Source: Scytonema sp035967975
Lineage (GTDB): Bacteria; Cyanobacteriota; Cyanobacteriia; Cyanobacteriales; Nostocaceae
Assembly: GCA_035967975.1 (NCBI GenBank)
Contig: JAWQFQ010000020.1
Location: forward strand, 1 to 64,000
Length of the DNA: 64,000 nucleotides
Reading direction: 5' to 3'
Positions 26,455-35,299 of the stretch are shown here, piece after piece. Numbering within the stretch: the first letter of the stretch is position 1; each line of letters begins with the position of its first letter. Position numbers and translations under genes: made by a program. The notes beneath the pieces are model-generated. The model saw nothing but the letters and a program-made list of their open reading frames with translations. It made no database searches and was not told the origin of the DNA.

Positions 26455-26760
26455 TTACACAGGAGGTAGCAAATTTTGTATTGCTGCTTGTATAGCCCTT
26501 TGCCAAGCTATTTCCGCACATTTGTCAATAAAATCAAACTCCGGCTTAGAAGCATGAAAAGGCTTAATACCAAGTTGTTCTACTTTATATTTTTGTTCAA
26601 GTTGACAACCATCTGGTATACAGCTAAGACCCATTTCTGAAGCATCAATATTCTTTATCCAAAATTCATGACAAAAAATTGGAGGATTATCATAGAGCGC
26701 CAACATTAATTTGCCAGATTCCCTACTAATAAAGAATTTTATTTCATGTACGTAAGCCAT
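26455..26760 (-). CDS. Hypothetical 101-residue protein
   Basis: A small soluble protein starting MAYVHEIKFFISRESGKLML and ending in a helix with AEIAWQRAIQAAIQNLL. It contains three Cys. No family is recognised. It is the last of three minus-strand genes from the HNH nuclease gene downward, but separated from the next by 155 bp. Confidence 0.5.
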   Translation of the reverse strand: MAYVHEIKFFISRESGKLMLALYDNPPIFCHEFWIKNIDASEMGLSCIPDGCQLEQKYKVEQLGIKPFHASKPEFDFIDKCAEIAWQRAIQAAIQNLLPPV

Positions 26761-26915
26761 ATTTTTTATTCCTAATTGTGACTAATATCCCAAGGCTCTA
26801 TAGCAAGCCTAAATCACTTTTGAAAATATGTCGCTAGGTATAATTTTCAATGCTTCTTTTCTCTAACTCATGAAAAAATGGGCGAATCAGGAGTTTTCAT
26901 TTTTAATGAAAATCT

Positions 26916-27383
26916 TTAAGCAACTTCTTCCATATTCAGAATAGAAAATAATCCATATTTTTTGTCTTTTTTTAAAAGCAATGCTATCTGATTATTTGTT
27001 CCAAATAGCTGAGATGTTAAATTCATCCCTAAAACATGAAGATTCATTATAGGTCTAATTACCACATAAATTTTTTGTTCTTCTTTGACTTGTGGTACTG
27101 TACATATTTCAATTTCTAAAGAAGGGTTTATAAAAAATGGTAATTTGATCAAGAAATTTTGAACCCAGGATAAAAGCTGCTGCTTGTTTTGATTAACATA
27201 GGAATGACTGTAGTAATCATCTGATATTAATCTCTTGAGCCTTTGTATATCTTTAGAGTCTATGGCTCTTTTGAAATCTCTAAAAAATAGTAACAGGTCT
27301 CCTTCTACACCAACTGGATTCCATCTATTTTCATGAAATTCACGAAACAAATAAATACCTGACTGAAAGAAATCAAATAACAT
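26916..27383 (-). CDS. Hypothetical 155-residue protein, perhaps NTF2/SnoaL-like
   Basis: The ATG at 27383 is chosen because GGAGAAGTG lies 10 bases upstream. The 12 codons before it overlap the HNH gene, which stops 5 bases upstream. The sequence LLFFRDFKRAIDSKDIQRLK, RLISDDYYSHSY and later beta strands (KIYVVIRPIMNLHVLG) fit an NTF2-like cone fold, as a guess. The tight spacing suggests co-transcription with the HNH gene. Confidence 0.55.
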   Translation of the reverse strand: MLFDFFQSGIYLFREFHENRWNPVGVEGDLLLFFRDFKRAIDSKDIQRLKRLISDDYYSHSYVNQNKQQLLSWVQNFLIKLPFFINPSLEIEICTVPQVKEEQKIYVVIRPIMNLHVLGMNLTSQLFGTNNQIALLLKKDKKYGLFSILNMEEVA

Positions 27384-27387
27384 AAAA

Positions 27388-27672
27388 TCACTTCTCCAAA
27401 AACCGCGCACCCTTACCACGATTGCAATCTATACACAATGTTTGCAAGTTACTAAGGTCGTTACTGCCCCCTTTGGCAAAGGGTAATATATGGTCTACCT
27501 CTAACTGTACTTTGTGGGAATTACGACCACAAAAAACACATTTATAGCTATCTCTGTGGAAAACTGAAACACGGACTGATGAAGGAATATAGCAAGATAT
27601 TTTCTTGGGTTTCTGAATTTCCAGCGATATTACATATATAATGTAAACGATAACACTATGACTGCTCCACAA
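27388..27672 (-). CDS. HNH endonuclease
   Basis: Metal-dependent nuclease of about 94 residues. The HNH core is present: CVFCGRNS, then LEVDHILPFAKGGSNDLSNL and LCIDCNRGKG, giving two CxxC pairs for zinc and the catalytic HNH order (DHI, N, H-like). The start is uncertain, since the first codon of the open frame is TTG. The core begins around YIPSSVRVSVFHRDSYK. No restriction or CRISPR partner is nearby, so a function in defence or DNA processing cannot be inferred. Confidence 0.78.
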   Translation of the reverse strand: MWSSHSVIVYIIYVISLEIQKPKKISCYIPSSVRVSVFHRDSYKCVFCGRNSHKVQLEVDHILPFAKGGSNDLSNLQTLCIDCNRGKGARFLEK

Positions 27673-27717
27673 GAATTAATGAAACCTTCCTGAATACTTT
27701 TAAAGTTTATATAAAGC

Positions 27718-27777
27718 AATACAGTTGGTGTTAAGCAGTTGTTGAGAAACCCGGTTTCTTAAAGAAACCGGGTTTCT
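27718..27777. repeat. MITE-like element, copy 6
   Basis: A left end CAATACAGTTGGTGTTAAGC (inverted match to the right end of the copy at 3974-4034) precedes the hairpin AGAAACCCGGTTTCT-TAA-AGAAACCGGGTTTCT (27745-27777). The right end is degenerate (AATAACCAAGCC). Confidence 0.7.
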
Positions 27778-27803
27778 GCCAATAACCAAGCCACCATAAA
27801 ACC

Positions 27804-28256
27804 CTACAAAGTTGAACTTGTTTGGGCTTGGAGGGCGTATACTCTAAATCTCTCTAAATCTTCTTTCAAAGTTGATTCCACCGCCCGTCCTAAAAACAGA
27901 TTATCCATAATTTTGCCAATAATACCAGGGATAGCATAAGCAACGCTCATTTTCACGATGCTACTACCGTGACGGTCATAAAAACGCACTGCACCCTGGT
28001 TCGGTAGACCATCCACCGATTCCCATTGAATAATCTGCTTGGGAATCACTTTAATAATGCGGGATTTCCACGTAAACTCCAAACCGCCCGTGTTCAAAGT
28101 CCACAAAGAGATATCTGGATTATCTGGTGCAACCTTAACAGACTCAATCCACTTCATCCACCGAGGCATTTGTTCCAAATCAGACCAGAGACCCCATACT
28201 AACTCAATAGGAACCTCAACTTCCACCTGCACACTATGTTCCAACCAATCTGCCAT
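27804..28256 (-). CDS. SRPBCC (cyclase/dehydrase) protein, zds partner
   Basis: A protein of 150 residues with the START-like fold that binds hydrophobic ligands: VQVEVEVPIELVWGLWSDLE at the start, MPRWMKWIESVKVAPDNPD, and a C-terminal helix LKEDLERFRVYALQ. It lies 31 bp after the zeta-carotene desaturase gene. The same order occurs in Synechocystis (slr0940-slr0941). A role in binding or shielding carotenoid intermediates is plausible but inferred. Confidence 0.85.
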   Translation of the reverse strand: MADWLEHSVQVEVEVPIELVWGLWSDLEQMPRWMKWIESVKVAPDNPDISLWTLNTGGLEFTWKSRIIKVIPKQIIQWESVDGLPNQGAVRFYDRHGSSIVKMSVAYAIPGIIGKIMDNLFLGRAVESTLKEDLERFRVYALQAQTSSTL

Positions 28257-28287
28257 GATTTCTTCGCGCCCTTCGCGTCTTCGCGGT

Positions 28288-29727
28288 TTATTTCTTCACA
28301 GTTTCCAAAATTGCCTTCGCCGCACGCCGTCCCGAAATTGTAGCACCTTCCATGCTATCAATGTAATCCTGCTGCGTATAGCTACCCGCAAGGAAAAAGT
28401 TAGGAATCGGCGTCTTTTGGAGAGGACGATAGACATCCATTCCAGGTGATTCTCGGTACAGAGACTGTGACAGTTTCACAACACTGTACCAAGTCATGTT
28501 CAGCTCTCGTGATGAGGGGAACAGCTCATGGACTTGCTTGAGAACATGAGATGCGATCGCCTCATTACTTTGCTTAATAAAAGGATCTCCTGGTGTTAGC
28601 ACCAACTGTAACAACGACCCCTGCCCTTGACGATAATAATCACCAGGGCTAGTCAAAGCCAAATCAGCGAAACAAGAAAAATCAGCATCAGGGGTATAAA
28701 GCAAATTATCGAGACCCGCTGCACGATCCAGTTGCTTGCGCTTTTCAGCATCATGCAGTTCCGTCACCCAACCATCAAACCGCAGTTGTACGGTTGCCAC
28801 TGGTACTGTATCTAACTTATATATATTGTCAAACTCCGACCATTTGCGCCATTCCTGAGGTAGCAAACGCTTAATTCCTGGAATATCGCAAGCTGCAACG
28901 TAAGCATCAGCAGTGATAGTTTCTTCTGTATCACCATTTGCTGTGGCGATACCTGTAACGTAGGTTTGTTCCCCTTCCTCAGTAAACTGTATTTGCCGCA
29001 CTTGCCGACGAGTATAAATTTTTGTCCCCCTAGCTTCAAGATAATTTAAGAGCGGCTTGTGCAGGTACTCATAAGGGGAACCATTCAACATTCGCAACTT
29101 GGACGCTTCTGTTCTCACGGCAAAGAGTTGAAAAACAGTTAGCATACAACGAGCAGAAATATTGTCGCAATCAATAAAGCCAAGGGCAAAGGCAATAGGG
29201 TTCCACATCCGCTTGATGCTACCCTCACTACCACCGTGACTGCGGAACCAATCGGCAAAGCTGACTTTATCCAAGTCGCGGATGTTTTTCATCGCACCGT
29301 TAAAGTCTACCAAACCCCTGACAATTGGGCTGGTTCCCAATGCCACTGAATTTTGCAACTTATCTAATACTGACAGTTGGGAAGTGGTGAAAAATGCTTT
29401 TAATCCATTGAAAGGCGCACCCAATAAAAATCGAAAATCTAAAGCCCCAATGCTTCCCCCCTGATTGACAAAGAGGTGGGTATGCTCTTTTGGGCGCAGG
29501 TTGTCCAGCGCTCCCACTTTCTTCATCAATTCCAATAATTGATAGTAGTTGCCAAAAAAGACGTGCAACCCCATTTCAATATGGTTGCCATCGCCATCAA
29601 CCCAACTGCTAACTTTACCACCAACAAACGGACGAGACTCAAATATCTGGACTTCACAGCCAGCATCAGCTAAATCTACAGCGGTTGCTAGTCCAGCAAG
29701 TCCCGCACCTACGATTGCAACGCGCAT
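28288..29727 (-). CDS. zds: 9,9'-di-cis-zeta-carotene desaturase
   Basis: Flavoenzyme of carotenoid synthesis that converts di-cis-zeta-carotene to lycopene isomers, in the plant-type pathway of cyanobacteria (also called crtQ). The ATG at 29727 is used, with AAGGA about 10 bases upstream. It starts MRVAIVGAGLAGLATAVDLA, the dinucleotide-binding motif, followed by FESRPFVGGKVSSWVDGDGN and MGLHVFFGNYYQLLELMKK. The C-terminus has FFLAGSYTQQDYIDSMEGAT and GRRAAKAIL, typical of ZDS. It has 479 residues, the usual length. It forms an operon with the SRPBCC gene. Confidence 0.95.
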   Translation of the reverse strand: MRVAIVGAGLAGLATAVDLADAGCEVQIFESRPFVGGKVSSWVDGDGNHIEMGLHVFFGNYYQLLELMKKVGALDNLRPKEHTHLFVNQGGSIGALDFRFLLGAPFNGLKAFFTTSQLSVLDKLQNSVALGTSPIVRGLVDFNGAMKNIRDLDKVSFADWFRSHGGSEGSIKRMWNPIAFALGFIDCDNISARCMLTVFQLFAVRTEASKLRMLNGSPYEYLHKPLLNYLEARGTKIYTRRQVRQIQFTEEGEQTYVTGIATANGDTEETITADAYVAACDIPGIKRLLPQEWRKWSEFDNIYKLDTVPVATVQLRFDGWVTELHDAEKRKQLDRAAGLDNLLYTPDADFSCFADLALTSPGDYYRQGQGSLLQLVLTPGDPFIKQSNEAIASHVLKQVHELFPSSRELNMTWYSVVKLSQSLYRESPGMDVYRPLQKTPIPNFFLAGSYTQQDYIDSMEGATISGRRAAKAILETVKK

Positions 29728-29927
29728 TCCGTCTTTCCTTCTCAGTTTCTTTACAAATTGTAACTGGGTTAGTGTCGGAATTTGCAACTCGGGTGTAAGG
29801 GGTACAGGGTAGAGGGTAGGGTCTAGAAAAAAGGGTAAAGGTGAAAGGGTATTGGATAAAGAAATTTTCCCATTCCCTCTTCCCCATTTCCTCTTCCCCG
29901 TCTCTTACCCCATATCCTGTGTCGTTA

Positions 29928-30098
29928 TTACTGGTTTGCATCTTTGGTCTCATCCGTGATAGGTAATCCTCGGATAAGTTCCCGAATAACATCAGTTGCA
30001 GGTCTACCTGTTTGGCGGCAATACTTTTCCAGTTTTTCTGCCTCCTGCACTGCTAAATTGACCGTGATACGTTTTACAGCCCATTTCTTATTTGTCAT
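29928..30098 (-). CDS. Small ribbon-helix-helix protein
   Basis: A 56-codon gene (ATG at 30098, TAA at 29930-29928). The protein begins MTNKKWAVKRITVNLAVQEA and continues EKLEKYCRQTGRPATDVIRE, LIRGLPITDETKDANQ. A strand (KRITVNL) followed by two helices (QEAEKLEKYCRQTG and PATDVIRELIR) is the MetJ/Arc/CopG pattern, with DNA contact from the strand of a dimer. It lies 200 bp upstream of zds on the same strand. No toxin gene is adjacent, so it is probably a solitary regulator. A long AT-rich region precedes it. Confidence 0.65.
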   Translation of the reverse strand: MTNKKWAVKRITVNLAVQEAEKLEKYCRQTGRPATDVIRELIRGLPITDETKDANQ

Positions 30099-31430
30099 TT
30101 GATTGTGCTATTTGCTGGATCTTAACATCATTAAAGGGAACAATTAGAGATGAAAACGATAACATTAGCAGAGTTTTTGTCGGGATACAAGTAATTTCGT
30201 AAAGACTAATAGTTTTTTTTTGTTTTGTGACAGGCTGCTTCATTTTTCGACAAAGGATACGGAGTTATAAATCATAAATGATTTGTAACAGTAGGAATAG
30301 CATACACGCATTGCTAACAAATCGCCTCAAAAAAAAAATCGGTAGAGCTGACTATGAGATTTTATAAATTTAGGTGAGAAATTTTCTGTCAAGCAAATAA
30401 CGAATTGTCATATTAGTGGTCATCAAAAGCACTGGACCTTTTTGAAGTTTATGTACTCTCAACGTCTCTGACAAAACCTATACTTGACTTCCTGCAAATA
30501 TGGTATCAAAGTGTTAACTAACAGGGGAAAACGATTGTTTGAATAATTTCTGTAAAATTCTAACTTGTCTCAAAGAGGAGTTTTCATAATAACTAAGTTA
30601 TATATGCATAATAAGGGCTTCAACATTGATGTCGTTTTTTCCATATCCTCTCCTCAATTAAAAAAAAATATTGATTTTGTTTTTTGTGTATTTTCTAGCT
30701 TGAATTTGAATCTTTACCATAAATCAACATAGTCAATATTTCAAATTTAATAGAAAACGTGTTTATATTTTTCTCATTTCTTCAAACTAGAAATTATTTT
30801 AGTTTTCTGTAGAAAAAATATATAAAGGATATAAAATTACTAAAAATTGCCTTTATGTATTTAGTAAATAATTAGAATAGAGCCATTCAGAATAAAAAGT
30901 TAAACCAATAATCCTTCTTGAAATCAGAATACAAAAATGAAAAAAGCCCTAATAATAAGCTTCTCACCAATTTATATTGCTTACTTGCCTAATTTATTTA
31001 CTGTAAATAAGTGGTGTATAAGTCTGTCATGAATTGTTGACTTTACCCCAAGTAAGGATTGATATTTGACAAGACTATTAGAGGTTTATCAACATTCAAT
31101 TTCCTAGCGATCGCATCTCTGTCTTAATGTTGATAGTTACGTGTGAAAATGCACAAAAGGGACATAACTCTTTTTTCTCCTTTATAAGCTTAAAGCTGTG
31201 GATATAGCCAACGAAATTTTTGTGTGTATACTTTTTTATCTTAAATCCTATTCCAGAAAAAACAACAGTGAGATTGCTGAAAACTCAATCGTATATTCAC
31301 TGCTTGCATAACTATTTGTCTGTATAGGAAAATACTGGTATTTATAAAAAAATCATTATAACTGCAAAATACAGTCGCATCTGTGTCAATACGTACCTAC
31401 GCGGAAATATTTAGATTACGGCTGAAATGA
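30099..31430. other. Long AT-rich non-coding region
   Basis: About 1.3 kb without a supportable gene on either strand. It is rich in A/T runs and has only one HIP1-like GCGATCGC (around 31108). The MITE-like composite at 31435 closes it. I see no tRNA, no clear riboswitch and no IS ends. It could hold a non-coding RNA or be remnant DNA. Confidence 0.5.
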
Positions 31431-31434
31431 CTGT

Positions 31435-31620
31435 CAATACTGCGTAGGTTTTCGGTTGCTGAGGTGCCACAAACCCGCTAGAAACCCGGTATCTTGGAGA
31501 TACCGGGGTTCTTATTTCCCCAAAACCCTTCAAGTATTAATTGAGGTTCCACAACATCCCAGAAACCCGGTTTCTTTAAGAAACCGGGTTTCTAATTTTC
31601 GCTTATCCCTTATAGTATTG
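31435..31620. repeat. MITE-like element, composite copy with two hairpins (copy 7)
   Basis: CAATACTGCGTAGGTTTTC at the left and TATAGTATTG at the right form the ends. Inside are two cores: AGAAACCCGGTATCT with AGATACCGGGGTTCT (31480-31512) and AGAAACCCGGTTTCT with AGAAACCGGGTTTCT (31561-31593), plus an internal end-like CAAGTATTAATTGAGGTT. It looks like one element inserted in or fused to another. Confidence 0.75.
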
Positions 31621-31638
31621 ACTGATAACTGATAAATC

Positions 31639-33282
31639 TCACTCAAACTGTAGTTGGGGCATGAGTTGGAGAGTCCCAATGCCTAAATCTTTTGGCGACA
31701 GAAATCTTGCTTCAAACAAAGCCATCATATCTCGCAGCTGGGGGTTACCGCGAGAAGCCCCTGTCAGTCCTTTGGCAATAATCAAGCCGCAATATCCTTG
31801 AGTATTCTTACAACGCTGATTCCATTTTCTCCGAGCTTCTACGTGTACTGGGTCTTCATCTTCAAATTCACCAAAGAGGAACAATTCTCCATTTTCGGTT
31901 TGTAACAAACCCAAATCATACACCGTACCATTCAACGGATCGGCACCCGGATTAAAACAAATGGCTTTGAGTCCTCCTGCTTGTTCGATATTTTCTATGA
32001 CTGTCTTTGCTTTTGGACGAGAAGTTTGAATGAGAATCACGGGTAATCCATCACCTACCTGTGTAATCTCCTCAGTTTGATAAGACTTCGATCCTTGACG
32101 CAGGTACTCCAACATCTCCCAAGATACGACACCTAGGCTAAGAAATGAATCTTCTGGTATCAGATCATCTCGTAATGAGTGAAAGGTTTCAATATCTTCC
32201 TCTTCATCATCTTCCTCTATGTCGAAACCCGCTATCTCCTCTAATTCTTCTGCTAACTGCGGCATAGTAGAAACAGTAACAGGTACTGATTTCGTTTCCT
32301 CATCTGAGGACTCAGGAAGCGAAATGTGGTAACGACTGCTGAGAGTGGGGAAGGTATCGCTACCCAACTGACGACGGTGATCGCGGATAAAATGACACAG
32401 GCTTTCTAAAGCAACAAAAACTGCAGCTGCTTCTTCGTCATACAAAACAGACCGCAGTCCTTCCAATGGATGGATATTGCCAAAGGTAGGCTCTATTTCT
32501 GATAATGGTAGATCGGCTAAATCAACGAAATCATCATCCAAATCGTCAATTTCGTCAGCAGTTTCAAAGGTCAAGAACAAGCAATCTTGTTTGAGGAAAG
32601 CTTCTTCCAAATGCCCCTGCGATTCGTCTTCCCTCAGAACCGTTGCACGAAATCGCTTCAGCGATTCTTCCGAACGATATAACAAAATGCCATACTCCAT
32701 CCCCAACATACCCATAACGCTGGCATAGAGTGTTCCAACGTCCCAGTTGTTAATCTCTATGGATAATATTTGCTGTTCTTCCAATAACTCCCAAGCAGCA
32801 GTTTGCCAAATTTCGAGAGACTTTTCTCTTAGGGCTTGTGCGTACTGAGGAGGTAAATCGGGAACTTGGCTATCTAAAATTTCCGCAAACCCACGAAATA
32901 GTTCATCAATCAACGGCAATTCTGGTGCATAGTCAATCGCTATATCCAAATCTTGAAGAACTCCGCGCAGGTAGAATTGAATCTCGCGGTCTTTAACCAC
33001 AATTCTTTGGGGTCGAGCAGGTTTTGCTGGACTATGAGGATGTTCCATTGCTCGCATTAAGGTGCGAACAATAGCTTCAGGACCGGTTTGGGGGGCTACT
33101 ACGTCCATTCCCCGGACAATGCCTTGCGTACCATCTACCCATAGAATACATTCACCCTGAACTTCTGAGTCAGGCGTCGGAATTGGCGATGATGACAACG
33201 GACGGCGATCGCCCTCCCACACAGAAGGCATTTGAGTTAATTTCTTCAGCCGACGACCGGTAGAGCGATTAAAACTTGTCAT
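31639..33282 (-). CDS. Conserved cyanobacterial protein, probably DUF6930 type
   Basis: A soluble protein of 547 residues with no membrane segment. Landmarks are ILWVDGTQGIVRGMDVVAPQ and RPQRIVVKDREIQFYLRGVL (about 75-120), an acidic middle (EELEEIAGFDIEEDDEEED near 365) and a C-terminal region with GYCGLIIAKGLTGASRGNPQ. I associate this layout, from memory, with the cyanobacterial DUF6930 proteins. No catalytic motif can be seen. It stands alone, with a 485 bp spacer upstream. Confidence 0.65.
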   Translation of the reverse strand: MTSFNRSTGRRLKKLTQMPSVWEGDRRPLSSSPIPTPDSEVQGECILWVDGTQGIVRGMDVVAPQTGPEAIVRTLMRAMEHPHSPAKPARPQRIVVKDREIQFYLRGVLQDLDIAIDYAPELPLIDELFRGFAEILDSQVPDLPPQYAQALREKSLEIWQTAAWELLEEQQILSIEINNWDVGTLYASVMGMLGMEYGILLYRSEESLKRFRATVLREDESQGHLEEAFLKQDCLFLTFETADEIDDLDDDFVDLADLPLSEIEPTFGNIHPLEGLRSVLYDEEAAAVFVALESLCHFIRDHRRQLGSDTFPTLSSRYHISLPESSDEETKSVPVTVSTMPQLAEELEEIAGFDIEEDDEEEDIETFHSLRDDLIPEDSFLSLGVVSWEMLEYLRQGSKSYQTEEITQVGDGLPVILIQTSRPKAKTVIENIEQAGGLKAICFNPGADPLNGTVYDLGLLQTENGELFLFGEFEDEDPVHVEARRKWNQRCKNTQGYCGLIIAKGLTGASRGNPQLRDMMALFEARFLSPKDLGIGTLQLMPQLQFE

Positions 33283-33767
33283 ACAGTAATTTAATCAAAA
33301 AAATCAATAATTAGTAAACTTTTAGGTTGAGCATCTTGCCTAGGATAAAAATTCCCGACTGACACTCGAAGCGTGATTGCGGCTAGGTGCTTGCCACAAG
33401 GCTGAAACTTCAAAAATAATATTGAATGTAAACACACCGAGTCTCTCAATTCTAGAATAAAAACCTTTGCGTGCTTTTGGTGGAGTATTTACAATTCGCC
33501 AATTTGCGGTTCTAATGTCGCTAGAATGAAAACAAAAACGAAAAGCATTCAGCCTTCAGTACTTCAGCAACAGTGGTTATTTTAGTAGCTTATTAGACAT
33601 CAAAAAAAACCAATATGCTGAAAAGCCGAGTTCTAAGGTGATAATTGCTGAATGCTGCTCAAAAACTAAAGGAAAGTTACCTTTAAACAGAAAGATTTGG
33701 GACTAAAAAACTCAAGCACTTGCTACACAAGGGTAACGTTTAAAACATTAAGGAGTTTAAACAGCAG
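33283..33767. other. Divergent intergenic region
   Basis: 485 bp between divergent genes; both promoters must lie here. An ACATTAAGGAG stretch at 33747-33757 is the likely ribosome-binding site of the Fe-S gene. Otherwise no repeat or hairpin of note. Confidence 0.5.
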
Positions 33768-34127
33768 ATGACACAGACAACTCAGTCTCAATTACGGGGA
33801 ATTCAGGTGAGTGAAGCCGCATTACGACAAGTAAAACTCTTGCAAGAAAAACAGGGCGGTCAAGACCTATGCTTGCGGGTGGGAGTGCGTCAAGGTGGCT
33901 GCTCTGGAATGTCTTACATGATGGATTTTGAAGACCCAAGCAAGATTACCCCTCAAGATGAAGTTTTTGATTATGATGGCTTTAAAATTGTATGCGATCG
34001 CAAGAGTTTATTGTATCTCTATGGATTAATGCTAGATTATAGCGATGCAATGATTGGCGGTGGCTTCCAATTCTCCAACCCCAACGCCTCTCAAACCTGC
34101 GGTTGCGGTAAGTCCTTTGGTGTGTAA
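33768..34127 (+). CDS. IscA/SufA-type iron-sulfur cluster assembly protein
   Basis: A-type carrier of 119 residues for Fe-S clusters. The three invariant cysteines are present: C in VGVRQGGCSGMSY and the C-terminal pair in TCGCGKSFGV. The start (MTQTTQSQLRGIQVSEAALR) is ordinary. IscA and SufA cannot be told apart by sequence alone. The TPR gene follows 78 bp downstream, an order I recall from other cyanobacteria. Confidence 0.92.
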   Translation: MTQTTQSQLRGIQVSEAALRQVKLLQEKQGGQDLCLRVGVRQGGCSGMSYMMDFEDPSKITPQDEVFDYDGFKIVCDRKSLLYLYGLMLDYSDAMIGGGFQFSNPNASQTCGCGKSFGV

Positions 34128-34205
34128 TATTGACATTGGTCATTAGTTCTGTAAGATTTGCTAATGACTAATGACCAACGACTTATGAATTATGACTCAT
34201 GACTA

Positions 34206-34628
34206 ATGACTCAAACAGTAGAAGCCCTGTTTGATACAGGATTAGAACGCTATAAAGCTGGAGAACCAGCAGATTCCTTAATACCTCTGTTTAAAGAACT
34301 TTGTGATCGCGCCCCTAAAAATAGTCCAGCTTGGACGTGTCTGGCGTGGTTGTATCTGTTGGATGACAAACCCAATTCCGCTTTCAAAGCTGCTCAAAAA
34401 GCAGTCAAATTGAATCCCCAAGACCCACAAGCTAGGGTCAATCTTGCCGTCGCTATGCTGGAAACAGGTCAAAAGGGCTTGCGACAACATATAGACATAG
34501 CACATCAGTTGATTTTTGTCAATACTGAATGGCAAGAAGAAATTAAAAGCAGTATCGAAGATGGTTTAAGCAGAAAACCAGATTGGCAAAGTTTGGCAAA
34601 AGTAAAAAGCTGGTTGTTTCCAGAATAA
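34206..34628 (+). CDS. TPR-repeat protein downstream of the Fe-S gene
   Basis: A protein of 140 residues with at least two tetratricopeptide repeats: TCLAWLYLLDDKPNSAFKAA with KAVKLNPQDPQARVNLAVAM, then a degenerate third. TPRs mediate protein-protein contacts. Its steady placement after an A-type carrier suggests a supporting role in Fe-S assembly, which is inference. A short TGACTAATGAC-type repeat separates the two genes. Confidence 0.8.
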   Translation: MTQTVEALFDTGLERYKAGEPADSLIPLFKELCDRAPKNSPAWTCLAWLYLLDDKPNSAFKAAQKAVKLNPQDPQARVNLAVAMLETGQKGLRQHIDIAHQLIFVNTEWQEEIKSSIEDGLSRKPDWQSLAKVKSWLFPE

Positions 34629-34714
34629 TGGTTAGTAGTTAGTTGTTATTGGTTAGTTGTAAAAAAAGCTACTAACAACTAACTATTAACCACTAACCAT
34701 TAACTAATTTACTT

Positions 34715-34975
34715 ATGAAAGATAAATTTTTAAACTGGCTGAATGTTGTTTTAGTAGCAGACGTGTTTCTAGTTTTATTTGGCTTTGGGTGGTTGGCGAT
34801 CGCTGCAATTGGTCAAGCAACCGGAGTACCCCTAGGCTTAGATTTATGGTACAAGCTCTGGCAACCAGTATTCAATCCAGCTATTGGGATTCTTATGGCT
34901 GGTGCTTTGATTAGTGGGATTGTCAATTGGGTGTCGCGGAAATTTTCAAAAGGGAGGGAGGGAGTGAGGGAGTGA
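34715..34975 (+). CDS. Small two-helix membrane protein
   Basis: Eighty-six residues with two hydrophobic segments (about 7-31 and 49-70) and a Trp-rich loop (LWYKLWQPVFNP). The last residues, KGREGVRE, are coded by the start of the GGAGTGAG octamer repeat, so the repeat has overwritten the natural C-terminus. No family is recognised, though it looks like a conserved cyanobacterial protein. Confidence 0.6.
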   Translation: MKDKFLNWLNVVLVADVFLVLFGFGWLAIAAIGQATGVPLGLDLWYKLWQPVFNPAIGILMAGALISGIVNWVSRKFSKGREGVRE

Positions 34976-35299
34976 GGGAGTGAGGGAGTGAGGGAGTGAG
35001 GGAGTGAGGGGTAAATTGAGTCAACCTAAAAGTTTTTTAGAAGCCTTGCTATGCGGACATTTCAAATAAAGGTCGGGATTCAACACAACAACCATTTAGT
35101 AGGGTTTTCAGACGATGTCATGAATTACCACCAATGCGATGCGGAAACCGCCACTACGTGAACGCCTTTAAACCAGTGCTGTTGACCTCCTGATTCGCGA
35201 ACGCTGAACCCCTTATTTTTACCTTCATTTCCAAAAGTTTGTGGTTTCCTAACAATTCTTTTCCCTCACTCCCTCACTCCCTCACTCCCTCCCTCCCTC
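34950..35299. repeat. Inverted pair of octamer tandem repeats between convergent genes
   Basis: AGGGAGGGAGGGAGTGAGGG and further GGAGTGAG units run from 34950 to 35010. The exact inverse lies at 35264-35299 (CCCTCACT units ending CCCTCCCTCCCT). The shared arms are about 36 bp around a 278-base spacer. Both flanking genes end in the arms. Confidence 0.85.

Noticed and set aside
33283..33767. Searched for a small RNA or riboswitch before the Fe-S gene
   Set aside because: No conserved riboswitch motif or strong hairpin is visible.
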